A DNA stretch of 64,000 nt from positions 186,001 to 250,000 of the forward strand of contig NZ_JASJUU010000001.1 in assembly GCF_030125375.1 (NCBI RefSeq). Reading direction: 5' to 3'. The notes under the pieces are model-generated. The model did no database searches, had not been told where the DNA came from, and saw nothing but the letters and a program-made list of their open reading frames with translations. Source of the DNA: Pseudoalteromonas umbrosa (GTDB taxonomy: Bacteria > Pseudomonadota > Gammaproteobacteria > Enterobacterales > Alteromonadaceae). The position numbers were made by a program, and so were the translations under genes. Every line of letters begins with the position of its first letter. Position 1 is the stretch's first letter. This document shows positions 8,928 through 17,722 of the stretch, piece after piece.

Positions 8928-10121
8928 TTAGATCTTTGCGACATTGGTTGGCCACGGATCTTCAAAAGTGCCGCCGTTTCGCCAAAAATTGAGTTCTTCA
9001 TCCGTTAAAAAACACGCTTCAAGAGCTTTTACAAAACTCGACGCCTCATCTTTTTGACCAATGACTGTCAGTCGGCAGCGCCTATCACCAAATCGACTCT
9101 CTATTTTATCGACTTTCTTTTTTAAAATATCATAGTGCTCTTGGGTAAAATTATGGCTTTCGTCTTTTAAAATGGGCGCGCGCCAGAAACCAACAAATTC
9201 TAGTCCAACACTGCCATTAGCTTGGCTCCATAATAAAGACATTTCATCTCTGGTCGGTAGCCAAAAGAACCCTTTACTGCGAAAAACACCGTGGGTTAAG
9301 TGGTTATGGCACACTTCCCATAAACGCGTTGGGTGAAACGGCCTGTCATCCCTAATGACTTTAGACACAATTTTTTGATTCTGTTTGCCTGATAGCGTTA
9401 GAGGGGCATTGACGGTGCTACGCAGCTCGGTGATCAACTGCTCAACTAAAAAGAAGTTATAGTCTTCAAATTGGTGAAATTGCGTCACATCCATATTGCC
9501 CCAAGCAGTTCCAGAGATAGCCGCATAGGGATTAATTGGGTGCAATGCTTGCGCTATGGTCTCTACCGCTTTTGCGGTTATTTTATCTGTTTTGGTCAAA
9601 AATATTTGGTTAGAAAATAAGATTTGCTCAACCAGTAAGTTTTCAATGCCTCTGACTTGATTGCTCAGGTTTTCTTGCCATTTAGGCACAAGCGATTGTG
9701 CAAATTGGTAATCGTCTTTTAACCAGGTTGAGTCAACGAGTGTGATAACGCCTTTTAACGCATAGTCGCGATTATTTTTGAAGAACTCAATCAAAGGTAA
9801 AGGGTGGCTGCTACCTGATGTTTCGATAATAATCCAAGGCGGCTGCGCATTTTTTTTCAGCGTTTTTAATGCAACTTTAAGTTCTTTAAGACCTTTTGCA
9901 CTGCTAATACTGTGGCCACTGATGGTAAAAAAGTCATTACTGTCATCATCAAAGACCTCGGTGTTTTTGATCAAAACGCCGTCGACATCCAATTCACTCA
10001 TGTCGTTTACAACTACGCCCGGTACACAGTCATGTTCAACAGACTGAGAAAGTATACTACGCAGTAAAGTGGTTTTACCTGAACCTAAAAAGCCGTGCAA
10101 AATGGTAACTGGAATAGACAT
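8928..10121 (-). CDS. COG0523 (CobW/YjiA-type) GTPase lacking the CxCC motif
   Basis: A 397-residue metal-related GTPase. Walker A is HGFLGSGKTTLL (residues 9-20). The IIETSGSSHP segment matches the family's Walker B/switch region and LTKTDK the guanine-specificity loop. The C-terminal CobW_C domain contains RPFHPTRLWEV, GVFRSKGFFWL and FGDRRCRLTVIG. COG0523 proteins are metallochaperones or insertases for zinc, cobalt or other metals. Most carry a CxCC metal-binding motif between Walker A and Walker B, but here the corresponding place reads FTISGHSISSAKGL, with no cysteine. A Zur-box-like palindrome lies about 70 bp upstream (10191-10207), suggesting expression under zinc shortage. The gene has no partner in its transcription unit. 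Confidence 0.88.
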   Translation of the reverse strand: MSIPVTILHGFLGSGKTTLLRSILSQSVEHDCVPGVVVNDMSELDVDGVLIKNTEVFDDDSNDFFTISGHSISSAKGLKELKVALKTLKKNAQPPWIIIETSGSSHPLPLIEFFKNNRDYALKGVITLVDSTWLKDDYQFAQSLVPKWQENLSNQVRGIENLLVEQILFSNQIFLTKTDKITAKAVETIAQALHPINPYAAISGTAWGNMDVTQFHQFEDYNFFLVEQLITELRSTVNAPLTLSGKQNQKIVSKVIRDDRPFHPTRLWEVCHNHLTHGVFRSKGFFWLPTRDEMSLLWSQANGSVGLEFVGFWRAPILKDESHNFTQEHYDILKKKVDKIESRFGDRRCRLTVIGQKDEASSFVKALEACFLTDEELNFWRNGGTFEDPWPTNVAKI

Positions 10122-10190
10122 TAAATTTTCCTAATATACTTCGATGTTTCTGGTTTTGAAGCTAAGCAGTAACAGAATAATGGGTTTGTT

Positions 10191-10207
10191 TTGGTACAAT
10201 ATAACAT
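10191..10207 (-). promoter_or_regulatory. Putative Zur box upstream of the COG0523 GTPase
   Basis: TTGGTACAATATAACAT matches the gammaproteobacterial Zur consensus ATGTTATAnTATAACAT at 13 of 16 fixed positions, with one arm perfect. It is about 70 bp upstream of the start codon, and zinc-starvation control is typical for many COG0523 genes. The consensus is from memory. Confidence 0.5.
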
Positions 10208-10308
10208 AACTAAATGCGTCGGTGGTAAAGCGCTCGGCCAGTTTGGTTAAATTCGTTGTGAGTTGTAAAACGCAGGTAGATTGGATAAAGAGGATTATAA
10301 GTAAAAAA

Positions 10309-10335
10309 GCCGAAGTACATGACTTCGGCTTTTTT
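10309..10335. terminator. Bidirectional terminator
   Basis: The 9-bp stem AGCCGAAGT/ACTTCGGCT is flanked by A and T runs on both sides. It lies just past the stop codon of the M3 peptidase gene and can act in both directions. Confidence 0.85.
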
Positions 10336-10347
10336 TAGCAGACTAGA

Positions 10348-12519
10348 TTAATCTAAGCCTCTGTTACGTAGTAGTGCATCAGTTGTTGGCTTTCTGCCTC
10401 TGAAGCCTTCATAAGCTTCAAAGTAGTCTAATGTGTCACCACGGCTATAGATAAACTGGTATAAACGCTCCGCAGTTTCTTTATCGAAGATGTCTTTCTT
10501 CTCAAGGAAAGCATCAAAACCGTCAGCATCTAAGATTTCTGACCACATGTATGCGTAGTAAGCTGACGAGTAGCCACCTGCGAAAATATGACCGAAGTGT
10601 GTACTGCGGTGACGCATGATGATTTCTTCAGGTTTGCCATAACCAGTTAAGATCTTGTTTTCAAATGCGCGAACATCTAAATCTTTCACATCTGTTAGCT
10701 GGTGGTAAGCCATATCTACTAGCGCAGACGCTGTAAATTCTACAGTTGCAAAACCTTGATTGAACGTGCCAGCTTGTTTGATCTTATCAAGAAGCTCTTT
10801 TGGCATTGGCTCATTTGTTTTGTAATGTAGCGCAAACTTTTTAAGCATTTCAGGTTGAGCAATGAAGTGCTCAAACAATTGTGCAGGGAACTCAACCCAG
10901 TCACGCGGTACGCTAGTACCTGCAAGTGTTGGGTAAGTTACGTTTGATAATAATCCGTGTAGTGCGTGACCAAACTCATGGAATAAAGTTACTGCATCTG
11001 AGTAACTCATTAGCGTTGGCTCGCCTTCAGCTGGCTTATTTAGGTTCATGTTGTTTAGGATAAGTGGCTTCACGTCACCAGCTAGTTTCTGCTGTGAGCG
11101 GAATGAACTCATCCAAGCACCAGAGCGCTTCGTTGAACGTGCGTAGTAGTCACCATAGAACAAGCCGATTGCTTTACCAGCTTTGTCTTGTACTTCCCAA
11201 ACGCGGACAACTGGGTTATATACTGGAATATCAGTACGCTCAACAAACTTCAGACCGAATAAACGCTCAGCTGTGTAGAACTGTGCTTCGATCATGTTGT
11301 TTAGTTCGAAGTATTCAGCGATTTGACCTTGGTCTAGGTCGAATTTAGCTTTACGCACTTTCTCTGCGTAGTAGCGCCAATCCCATGCTTCCAGCTCATG
11401 TGTAACGCCTTCAGCAGCCATTAGCTCTTTGATCCACTCGCGCTCTTGCTCAGCTTTTTCAACAGCTGGTTCCCACACTTTTAATAGTAGGTCCATCGCT
11501 GTCTCTGGCTTGCTCGCCATTGAGTTAGTTAGTACATACTCAGAGTGGTGTTTGTAACCTAGTAGTTGCGCACGCTTCGCACGAAGCTCTACGATTTCTG
11601 CAATGATGGCTTTGTTATCAAACTCATTGTCGTTGTCACCGCGATTAGCCCAGCCTTTAAAGGCTTTTTCACGTAGATCACGTCTGTCAGAGAATTGTAA
11701 GAAAGGCTGAACGCTAGAACGGTTCAGTGTAATAACGTATTTACCAGGTAGGTCTCTTGCCGCTGCAGCCGCTGCTGCTGCATCACGTTGTGCTTGAGGT
11801 AAGCCTGCTAAGTCTGACTCTTCCAATACCAAAGTGAACGCGCGCGAGTCGTTCAATGAGTTTTGACCAAACTCAGTTGTTAGTGCAGAAAGGCGTTCAT
11901 TAATTTTTGCAAATTCAGCACGCTCTTCGCCTGTTAGTTTTGCACCTGAGCGAACAAAGCTATTGTAAACACGCTCAAGTAGACGTGTTTGCTCAGCATT
12001 TAATAGTGCTGATTTACGGTTGTCGTATACCGCAGCTACACGCTTGAACAGTGCTTCATTCATACGAATGTCACTGCCATGACGTGTTAGCATAGGTGAA
12101 ATTTCACGCTGTAACGATTGCATTTCATCGTTTGACTCAGTATTTGCAAGGTTACCAAATACGAGTGAAACACGGTTTAGTGTTGAACCTGCCAGCTCCA
12201 TTGCTGCAATGGTGTTGTCAAAATCAGCTGGGCGCTCATTTTCTGTGATCGCATCGATTTCTTTTTTGTGCTCAACAATTGCTTGTTTGAAAGCAGGTAA
12301 AAAGTGTGCAGTTTTGATGTCGCCAAGCGGTGGTGCACCAAATGGTGTGTTCCACTCTTGGAAAAATGGGTTTTGAGCAATGTTGCCAGCAACAGCGTTT
12401 GCTGATGCTGATTCAGTTGCTTCTACTTGCGTTGCTTGTTGCTGTTCTGGTGCGTCTGAACAACCGTTCAGAAACATGGCTGCTGAAATTGCTAGCGCCA
12501 AATGCGTTTTTCTTAACAC
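10348..12519 (-). CDS. dcp: Peptidyl-dipeptidase Dcp-like M3 metallopeptidase, lipoprotein
   Basis: A 723-residue zinc peptidase of family M3. The lipoprotein signal ends in FLNGC (Cys at residue 20), so it should be periplasmic and membrane-attached rather than cytoplasmic like enterobacterial Dcp. The zinc motif HEFGH lies at about residues 514-518 in VTLFHEFGHALHGLL. The N-terminal helical region (FDNTIAAMELAGSTLNRVSL and VFGNLANTES) and the C-terminal GGYSSAYYAYMWSEILDADGF match the Dcp branch. Dcp enzymes cleave dipeptides from peptide C-termini. It is divergently transcribed from the alkaline phosphatase gene. A Zur-like site in the shared region lies much nearer the phosphatase (about 320 bp from this start). 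Confidence 0.9.
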   Translation of the reverse strand: MLRKTHLALAISAAMFLNGCSDAPEQQQATQVEATESASANAVAGNIAQNPFFQEWNTPFGAPPLGDIKTAHFLPAFKQAIVEHKKEIDAITENERPADFDNTIAAMELAGSTLNRVSLVFGNLANTESNDEMQSLQREISPMLTRHGSDIRMNEALFKRVAAVYDNRKSALLNAEQTRLLERVYNSFVRSGAKLTGEERAEFAKINERLSALTTEFGQNSLNDSRAFTLVLEESDLAGLPQAQRDAAAAAAAARDLPGKYVITLNRSSVQPFLQFSDRRDLREKAFKGWANRGDNDNEFDNKAIIAEIVELRAKRAQLLGYKHHSEYVLTNSMASKPETAMDLLLKVWEPAVEKAEQEREWIKELMAAEGVTHELEAWDWRYYAEKVRKAKFDLDQGQIAEYFELNNMIEAQFYTAERLFGLKFVERTDIPVYNPVVRVWEVQDKAGKAIGLFYGDYYARSTKRSGAWMSSFRSQQKLAGDVKPLILNNMNLNKPAEGEPTLMSYSDAVTLFHEFGHALHGLLSNVTYPTLAGTSVPRDWVEFPAQLFEHFIAQPEMLKKFALHYKTNEPMPKELLDKIKQAGTFNQGFATVEFTASALVDMAYHQLTDVKDLDVRAFENKILTGYGKPEEIIMRHRSTHFGHIFAGGYSSAYYAYMWSEILDADGFDAFLEKKDIFDKETAERLYQFIYSRGDTLDYFEAYEGFRGRKPTTDALLRNRGLD

Positions 12520-12967
12520 TGTATATCCCCTAGGTAAAGGTAGTGAAATTTAATATTTTTAGTTGTGCTTAGATGATACATAATAACAATACTGCATTGT
12601 TGGCATTTATCGCATAAAACTTACAGTTGAACCGAAAATCCACGTATAAGGTACAAATTATGCTTAATTGTAGCGGTTTTTGCTGTTGTTCTGCGTTAGC
12701 TTATGAGCTGTATTTTATGCGTAACTTCCTCTCATTTTTGGCGCTTAATATCGAAAGTGGATATTAAACGCACTAAATATGTTGATTTAGTTATTTTCCT
12801 AAATTTAGCGATGAAATATTTTTATCAACTTAGTCAGTGGTAATGTTATCTTATAACATATCGTATTTCAGCTGTTTTGTTATACGTTCTGTCGCAGGTG
12901 TCCCAAAAAGATAGCAGCGCATTGGTATATTTTTTCAGCTGCAAACTAACTGAGTGACTTAATCAAG
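12520..12967. other. Divergent promoter region, peptidase/phosphatase
   Basis: This 448-bp gap holds the promoters of two divergent genes. The one recognisable element is the near-perfect Zur-like palindrome at 12843-12859. No small gene was found. Confidence 0.6.
12843..12859 (+). promoter_or_regulatory. Near-perfect Zur box upstream of the alkaline phosphatase
   Basis: ATGTTATCTTATAACAT is a perfect inverted repeat with 7-bp arms around 3 bases. It matches the Zur consensus ATGTTATAnTATAACAT at 15 of 16 fixed positions. It lies 108 bp upstream of the phosphatase start codon. It is the best-scoring of the five similar sites in the window. Confidence 0.6.
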
Positions 12968-14542
12968 ATGCAAAAACTTTTTAAATTATCGCTAATTGCC
13001 ACAGTGTTGTTATCAACCTCATGTGCAATACAACCTAATAAAACACAAGAAATAACAGAGCCAAGTGGTCCTAAAAATATCATTTTGATGGTGTCAGATG
13101 GTATTGGCTTTAACGGGTGGTTAGCAGCCGATTATTATCAAGGCCTTGCAGGTCAGCAAACTTATCAGGTGACACGTCCTGATGGAACAAAACCTCTGGT
13201 TTTTGGATTGGCACATAGCGCTTTAAATTTAGTGGATGAAGATGGCAATACGTTAGCCAGAGGTGCAGATTTATCAACAGTGGCAGGTGCTGTAGAGCAG
13301 GGCTATGATCCGCTGACACGTTGGGAGCGCTTTGAAAACGCTATGCTAAATGACTTCACCGGATCAGGGAGTTATACCTCTTATACCGATAGTGCCGCAG
13401 CGGGTACTGCATTAATGAGTGGCCGAAAAACGGCTGTTGGTCGAGTGAATATGGATTGGAGCAACAGCGAGCAATTCGATACGATTGCGCAAATCGCAAT
13501 GAATGAGGGGTTGTCTGCCGGTACCGTGACATCTGTGATGGTTTCGCATGCGACACCTGCGGCGGCGGTGGCACACAATGTGTCTCGTAATAATTACGCT
13601 GAGATTTTCAACGAAATGCATGACTCTGGCCTGTCTGTGATTATGGGCGCAGGACACCCAATTTATGACGCCAGCGGACAGTTAAAACCGCAAGACAAGC
13701 AAACATACAAATATGTGGGCGGTGAGCAAACATATAACGCGTTACGTGCTAACGAGAAAGGAAGTTCTGCTGCGTATATCGAGTCTAAATCTGAATTTGA
13801 AGCGTTGGCGCAAGGACAGTCTCTTCCTGAGCGCGTTGTCGGGATTGTCCGTTCAGGTTCGACATTGCAAGCGAGTCGAGCTGGTTTAAATAGTGCAAAT
13901 ACGCCCTCAGGTATGGCATTTAACGAGGGCGTGCCAAGCCTTGCAACTATGAGCTTGGGGGCATTAAATGTATTGAACCAAGACCAAGACGGTTTTTTTG
14001 CCATGATTGAAGGTGGTGCAGTGGATTGGATGGGGCACGCCAACAATATGCCGAGATTTATTGAAGAGCAAGTCGACTTCAACCAAGCTGTGGACGCCGT
14101 AGTTAAGTGGGTTGAAACCAATTCTAGTTGGGACGAAACCTTGCTGATTATCACCTCAGATCACGAATGCGGTGGGATCTGGGGAGAGGGCACTTGGACA
14201 AATGGCCAAGGTGGTGCAGTTGCAATGGATAGAAGTAAAGAGTCTTTAGAAACGGCACGTTTTAATCCAGCAGAAGATCAATTTAACGCTTTCTTAGCGG
14301 TTCAAAACAGAGGTAAAGGTAATATCCCTGGGTATCAATGGGCTTCGCGTAACCATACCAATGAGTTAGTCCCTCTTTGGGTGCTGGGTAAAGGTGCTGA
14401 CAGATTTAAGGAATTTTCACGCACAGATCCAAAAGCTGGGCAGCTTTGGGGAGAGCATTATAATTGGAATGGTAACTACGTTGACAACACCAGCGTATTT
14501 CAGGTGATGGAAGCCGCATTACTGCGATCAACTGCCCGATAA
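12968..14542 (+). CDS. Alkaline phosphatase family lipoprotein
   Basis: A 524-residue periplasmic phosphomonoesterase of the PhoA-type alkaline phosphatase family (PF00245). The lipoprotein signal ends in LLSTSC (Cys at residue 19). KNIILMVSDGIGFNGW carries the first metal-binding aspartate. YTDSAAAGTALMSG, around residue 142, carries the serine nucleophile. FAMIEGGAVDWMGHANN, LLIITSDHECGG and the late RNHTNELVPLWVLG supply the other metal ligands. The enzyme needs zinc and magnesium. The Zur-like palindrome upstream suggests control by zinc status, which is unusual since these genes are normally in the phosphate regulon; no Pho box was recognised. It is followed by its own terminator. Confidence 0.9.
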   Translation: MQKLFKLSLIATVLLSTSCAIQPNKTQEITEPSGPKNIILMVSDGIGFNGWLAADYYQGLAGQQTYQVTRPDGTKPLVFGLAHSALNLVDEDGNTLARGADLSTVAGAVEQGYDPLTRWERFENAMLNDFTGSGSYTSYTDSAAAGTALMSGRKTAVGRVNMDWSNSEQFDTIAQIAMNEGLSAGTVTSVMVSHATPAAAVAHNVSRNNYAEIFNEMHDSGLSVIMGAGHPIYDASGQLKPQDKQTYKYVGGEQTYNALRANEKGSSAAYIESKSEFEALAQGQSLPERVVGIVRSGSTLQASRAGLNSANTPSGMAFNEGVPSLATMSLGALNVLNQDQDGFFAMIEGGAVDWMGHANNMPRFIEEQVDFNQAVDAVVKWVETNSSWDETLLIITSDHECGGIWGEGTWTNGQGGAVAMDRSKESLETARFNPAEDQFNAFLAVQNRGKGNIPGYQWASRNHTNELVPLWVLGKGADRFKEFSRTDPKAGQLWGEHYNWNGNYVDNTSVFQVMEAALLRSTAR

Positions 14543-14553
14543 AACGTGCCATC

Positions 14554-14599
14554 AAGTAAGCATGCAGCTCTGTGTGCTTGCTTCCCTGAGCTTTTTTTA
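14554..14599 (+). terminator. Terminator after alkaline phosphatase
   Basis: A 13-bp stem with three wobble pairs (14554-14566 with 14571-14583) is followed by GAGC and a run of seven T. An alternative hairpin AGCTC/GAGCT sits directly before the T run. Confidence 0.6.
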
Positions 14600-14698
14600 A
14601 TCAATCACTTTCTTAAATATCTCATATTTAACACTGTTTAAATATACAGTTTTTGTGGTATCGTGTTTCGAAACTAAAAACAAACAACAGGAAGACCC

Positions 14699-15187
14699 AT
14701 GCTTCAAACACGTGAGCACAATGAACCAAAGGATTTCGATTTTATTATTGGCGACTGGCAAGTAAAACACCGTCGTTTAAAAGATATTTTAAACGGCTCG
14801 CAAGAATGGATTGAATTCGAAGGCCAATCATCCACAGTGAAAACACTGGGTGGTTTTGGTAATGTCGAAGATAATCATTTGCATATGCCAAGTGAGTCAA
14901 TAAGAGCAAAAGCGATCCGCTCCTACAACAGTGAGACCAACGAGTGGTCTATTTGGTGGCTTGATGGGAGAAACCCCGGTGCAATGGATACCCCGGTCGT
15001 AGGACAGTTCACGGATGGCGTAGGGCGCTTTTATGCTGATGAAACCTATAATGGCGTTACTGTTAAGGTCAGATTTGTATGGGACTCAACGAACCCGGAT
15101 ATGCCAACTTGGCAGCAAGCATTTTCTAAAGATAATGGCGAAACATGGGAAGTGAACTGGAAGATGGAATTTACCCGCGTACAGTAA
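14699..15187 (+). CDS. DUF1579-like hypothetical protein
   Basis: A 162-residue soluble protein with no signal peptide. FDFIIGDWQVKHRRL at about residues 13-27, then LGGFGNVEDN, WSIWWLDGRNPGAMDTPVVG and an acidic beta-rich end, fit the DUF1579/lipocalin-like family. These are small beta-barrel proteins of unknown role. The start is supported by CAGGAAG seven bases upstream. The gene is monocistronic, with a strong terminator after it. No function can be assigned. Confidence 0.75.
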   Translation: MLQTREHNEPKDFDFIIGDWQVKHRRLKDILNGSQEWIEFEGQSSTVKTLGGFGNVEDNHLHMPSESIRAKAIRSYNSETNEWSIWWLDGRNPGAMDTPVVGQFTDGVGRFYADETYNGVTVKVRFVWDSTNPDMPTWQQAFSKDNGETWEVNWKMEFTRVQ

Positions 15188-15220
15188 TTCACTGTCAGTC
15201 ACCCTTCAATTTAATAGGAA

Positions 15221-15251
15221 AAGGGAAATAGAGCTAAGTCTATTTCCCTTA
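15221..15251. terminator. Bidirectional terminator
   Basis: The 12-bp perfect stem AAGGGAAATAGA/TCTATTTCCCTT separates the convergent DUF1579-like and TonB-receptor genes. Confidence 0.85.
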
Positions 15252-15268
15252 TTTATTACTAAAGCGCC

Positions 15269-17257
15269 TTAACCAAACGTGACTCTGACTCCTGCATTGA
15301 CAGTAAATCCGTCATTGCGAGACCAAATATCAGTTGTCCAGCGTCCACTTTTTGCCTGTTGCGGCAGTAAGAGTGAGTAGTCTTTGGTTTGACGGATATT
15401 CAGTAAGTTTTCAGCATTTAAAAACCAACTGATGTTGTCCAGTGTAATTTGGCCTAGCAGTCCAAGGTGCCAATATGGGTCGCTGTTGTCCAGATAGGGA
15501 TTGTTTTCTAGCTTTTGCGTGCCAGTATAATAGGCTTCAAACCCAACTAAATGACTGCCATGTTCTTCCCACATGATCACTGCACCAGCTGAGTGTCTTG
15601 GTGTCAAAGCAAGAGGCTCGCGACCAAAACCTGTCGATGTTGCTTTACTGGCATCTGTATATAAGTAGCTGGCGGTCAATTTAATGTCATGCCAACGATA
15701 ACGTAGTAACAATTCAGTGCCGCGAATTTCACTTTGCCCAAGCGCATTCACAATACGCACTGTTTTACCCGAAAGCGTATTAGCACTATCTAGCATTTCA
15801 AGCTCTGTGACGTTATTCACATCAGAAGCAAACAAGGTCATACTGGCTTCGATGCCATTGAACGTATAGCCAATATCAATGGATGCGGTCGTTGCGCGCT
15901 CAGCTTCTAAATCTGTCATCGGCGCAAGTCGTGAAAGGCCCGTATCATCAATGTCTTCGATGAAGGGCGTGGGTGCATAGAATCCTTTGCCGTATGAGCC
16001 ACGTACCGTCCAATCACTTGGGTTGTAGAGTACAGAAATACGTGGACTGAATTGCGTGCCATATTCACTGTGCCAATCCGCTCGGGCACTGAGTGACATG
16101 GCGACATCTTGGGTGATGTCGTAGTCTAATTGTGAAAATAGGCCCGGAACTTCAAATTGGTAGTTAAACTCAGGGTAACTTTCTGATGAAAACTCATCGC
16201 TTTGATGCGCAATGCCCACAAGCCAAGCTGCATCGTCCGTATAGCCAGATAAACTCGTTTCAAGCAGGTAGCTTTCATGCGTGTCGTTTTCTAGTATTTG
16301 GCCATATTGATGGTCGTGATCTTGGTGCATTACAGAACCTCGGACATTGAGGTTGAGCAAGTCGTCTAGTGGTTGCTCAAAGATAAAACCGCTGTCGAGC
16401 CTAGTGGTATCTTGTGCCTGAACATAGGGTTGTCCATCAGGCATGAGTGCACCTTCAAGAGTTCCCGCTGTACGCTGCTCAGTCATGGCACCAAATGTGG
16501 CATATAAGTTTGCACCACTGTCACTAGACCAATAAAGTCGAGGTCGCATAGTCGCCCGGTTGTAAGCAGCCATATCTACCCAGCCGTCATTATCAAGGTC
16601 TTTTGCTGCTTGATGGTGCGCCCCTGCAGTGATAGATGCACTGAATGCTTCTGTTACTGGCGAAGCAACATAAGCTGTGATGTCTTGACCATCTTTAGAG
16701 GTCACATTTAATAAAACTTCCCCTTCAAATTGGTCAGAGGGGGTGCGCGATATTAAGTTGATCACGCCACCCAATGCCGAGCCACCATAGAGCGACGATG
16801 CTGACCCTTTGATGATTTCGACGTTGGCCAGATCAGTTGGTGGGATTTGAAGTAACCCGATTGACGCACTTTGGCCGCCGTATAAAGGTAAGCCGTCGCT
16901 TAATAGCTGGGTATAACGGCCGTATAACCCTTGTAATCGAATATTGGCACTGCCGAGCGCCGGTGATGTATTTTGTACTCTGACTCCCCCTGTTTCGGCG
17001 ACGAGCATTGAAATGTTGCCCGGCCTCATCAGGGCTTTTTCTTGCACCTCTTCTGCATTGATAACTTCGGTGCGTGTGGCGGATTCTGTAACGATACGGC
17101 CAAGTCTAGACGCAGTAACTTGGATTTTTTCAACCTGATTATTGTTATGGTCGTGGTGATGATCGCCATGGCTGTCTTCATGATGATGCTCACCTGCATA
17201 TGATACAAATGGCAGGAGCATCGCAGAGATGGCGATAGTAGAATAGGTGTTAAGCAT
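15269..17257 (-). CDS. TonB-dependent receptor with His-rich N-terminus (metal uptake?)
   Basis: An outer-membrane TonB-dependent receptor of 662 residues. The frame stays open further upstream to 17290, but I prefer the ATG at 17257, which has AGAGG six bases before it and begins a normal signal peptide (MLNTYSTIAISAMLLPFVSYA). The mature N-terminus is strikingly rich in histidine (GEHHHEDSHGDHHHDH), followed by a TonB box-like EKIQVTASR and a plug domain with GSANIRLQGLYGRYTQLL and ASSLYGGSALGGVINLIS. The barrel ends in a C-terminal aromatic-containing strand (VRVTFG). The His-rich tail suggests binding of copper, zinc or nickel. It follows a Cys-rich exported protein in the same transcription unit. 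No Zur-like site was seen upstream, so it may answer a different metal than the 46-59 kb locus. Confidence 0.85.
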   Translation of the reverse strand: MLNTYSTIAISAMLLPFVSYAGEHHHEDSHGDHHHDHNNNQVEKIQVTASRLGRIVTESATRTEVINAEEVQEKALMRPGNISMLVAETGGVRVQNTSPALGSANIRLQGLYGRYTQLLSDGLPLYGGQSASIGLLQIPPTDLANVEIIKGSASSLYGGSALGGVINLISRTPSDQFEGEVLLNVTSKDGQDITAYVASPVTEAFSASITAGAHHQAAKDLDNDGWVDMAAYNRATMRPRLYWSSDSGANLYATFGAMTEQRTAGTLEGALMPDGQPYVQAQDTTRLDSGFIFEQPLDDLLNLNVRGSVMHQDHDHQYGQILENDTHESYLLETSLSGYTDDAAWLVGIAHQSDEFSSESYPEFNYQFEVPGLFSQLDYDITQDVAMSLSARADWHSEYGTQFSPRISVLYNPSDWTVRGSYGKGFYAPTPFIEDIDDTGLSRLAPMTDLEAERATTASIDIGYTFNGIEASMTLFASDVNNVTELEMLDSANTLSGKTVRIVNALGQSEIRGTELLLRYRWHDIKLTASYLYTDASKATSTGFGREPLALTPRHSAGAVIMWEEHGSHLVGFEAYYTGTQKLENNPYLDNSDPYWHLGLLGQITLDNISWFLNAENLLNIRQTKDYSLLLPQQAKSGRWTTDIWSRNDGFTVNAGVRVTFG

Positions 17258-17347
17258 TTTTACCTCTAAACATGCAAAAGCGATACGCACAATGCGTATA
17301 AATAAAATGAATTTTAAAAAATGTGCGAATTACAGGCGCACTGATCC

Positions 17348-17722
17348 TTAAGAGGTAAAAATAGGGGGACGAAAGAGTAAATCTTTCATGTCAATCGGGT
17401 GCTGATGGGCAATAGCATGTGCCAAATGATGGTATTTAGACAATAATACTGGTTGATTGTCTGGTTTCACATAGGCGAAAGTCATACAGGCATTTGCTGG
17501 ACAAATACATTCATCTTCACAGCAGTCAACCTCACAACAATCATCCTCACTTTGCGCGTTTTGTTTGGCAGTGTCTAAAGAGTTTGAAGCAGGGGTATGC
17601 ATATCTGAAACAAGTACTGAGCCTTGTTCATAAGACATCACGAAATTATATGCGAGCGACTGGCCAACAAAGGCGACTAACACAGCAGCAATAACAAAGA
17701 TGTGTGATAAGTGCTTAAGCAT
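17348..17722 (-). CDS. Cys-rich exported protein upstream of TonB receptor
   Basis: A 124-residue protein with a signal peptide (about residues 1-24, ending QSLA). A cysteine cluster in the middle (DDCCEVDCCEDECICPANAC, about residues 56-75) is followed by a His-containing segment (YHHLAHAIAHQHP). This spacing suggests metal binding in the periplasm. It precedes the His-rich TonB receptor by about 90 bp on the same strand and is probably in the same operon, so a role in sensing or handling the same metal is likely. Small proteins of similar layout (DUF2946-like) accompany copper-related receptors in other proteobacteria. I do not recognise a named family with confidence. Confidence 0.7.
   Translation of the reverse strand: MLKHLSHIFVIAAVLVAFVGQSLAYNFVMSYEQGSVLVSDMHTPASNSLDTAKQNAQSEDDCCEVDCCEDECICPANACMTFAYVKPDNQPVLLSKYHHLAHAIAHQHPIDMKDLLFRPPIFTS

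Noticed and set aside
13663..14154. A 163-codon open frame antisense to the alkaline phosphatase
   Set aside because: The phosphatase frame is certain from its motifs; the antisense frame has no family resemblance and is a by-product of codon use.
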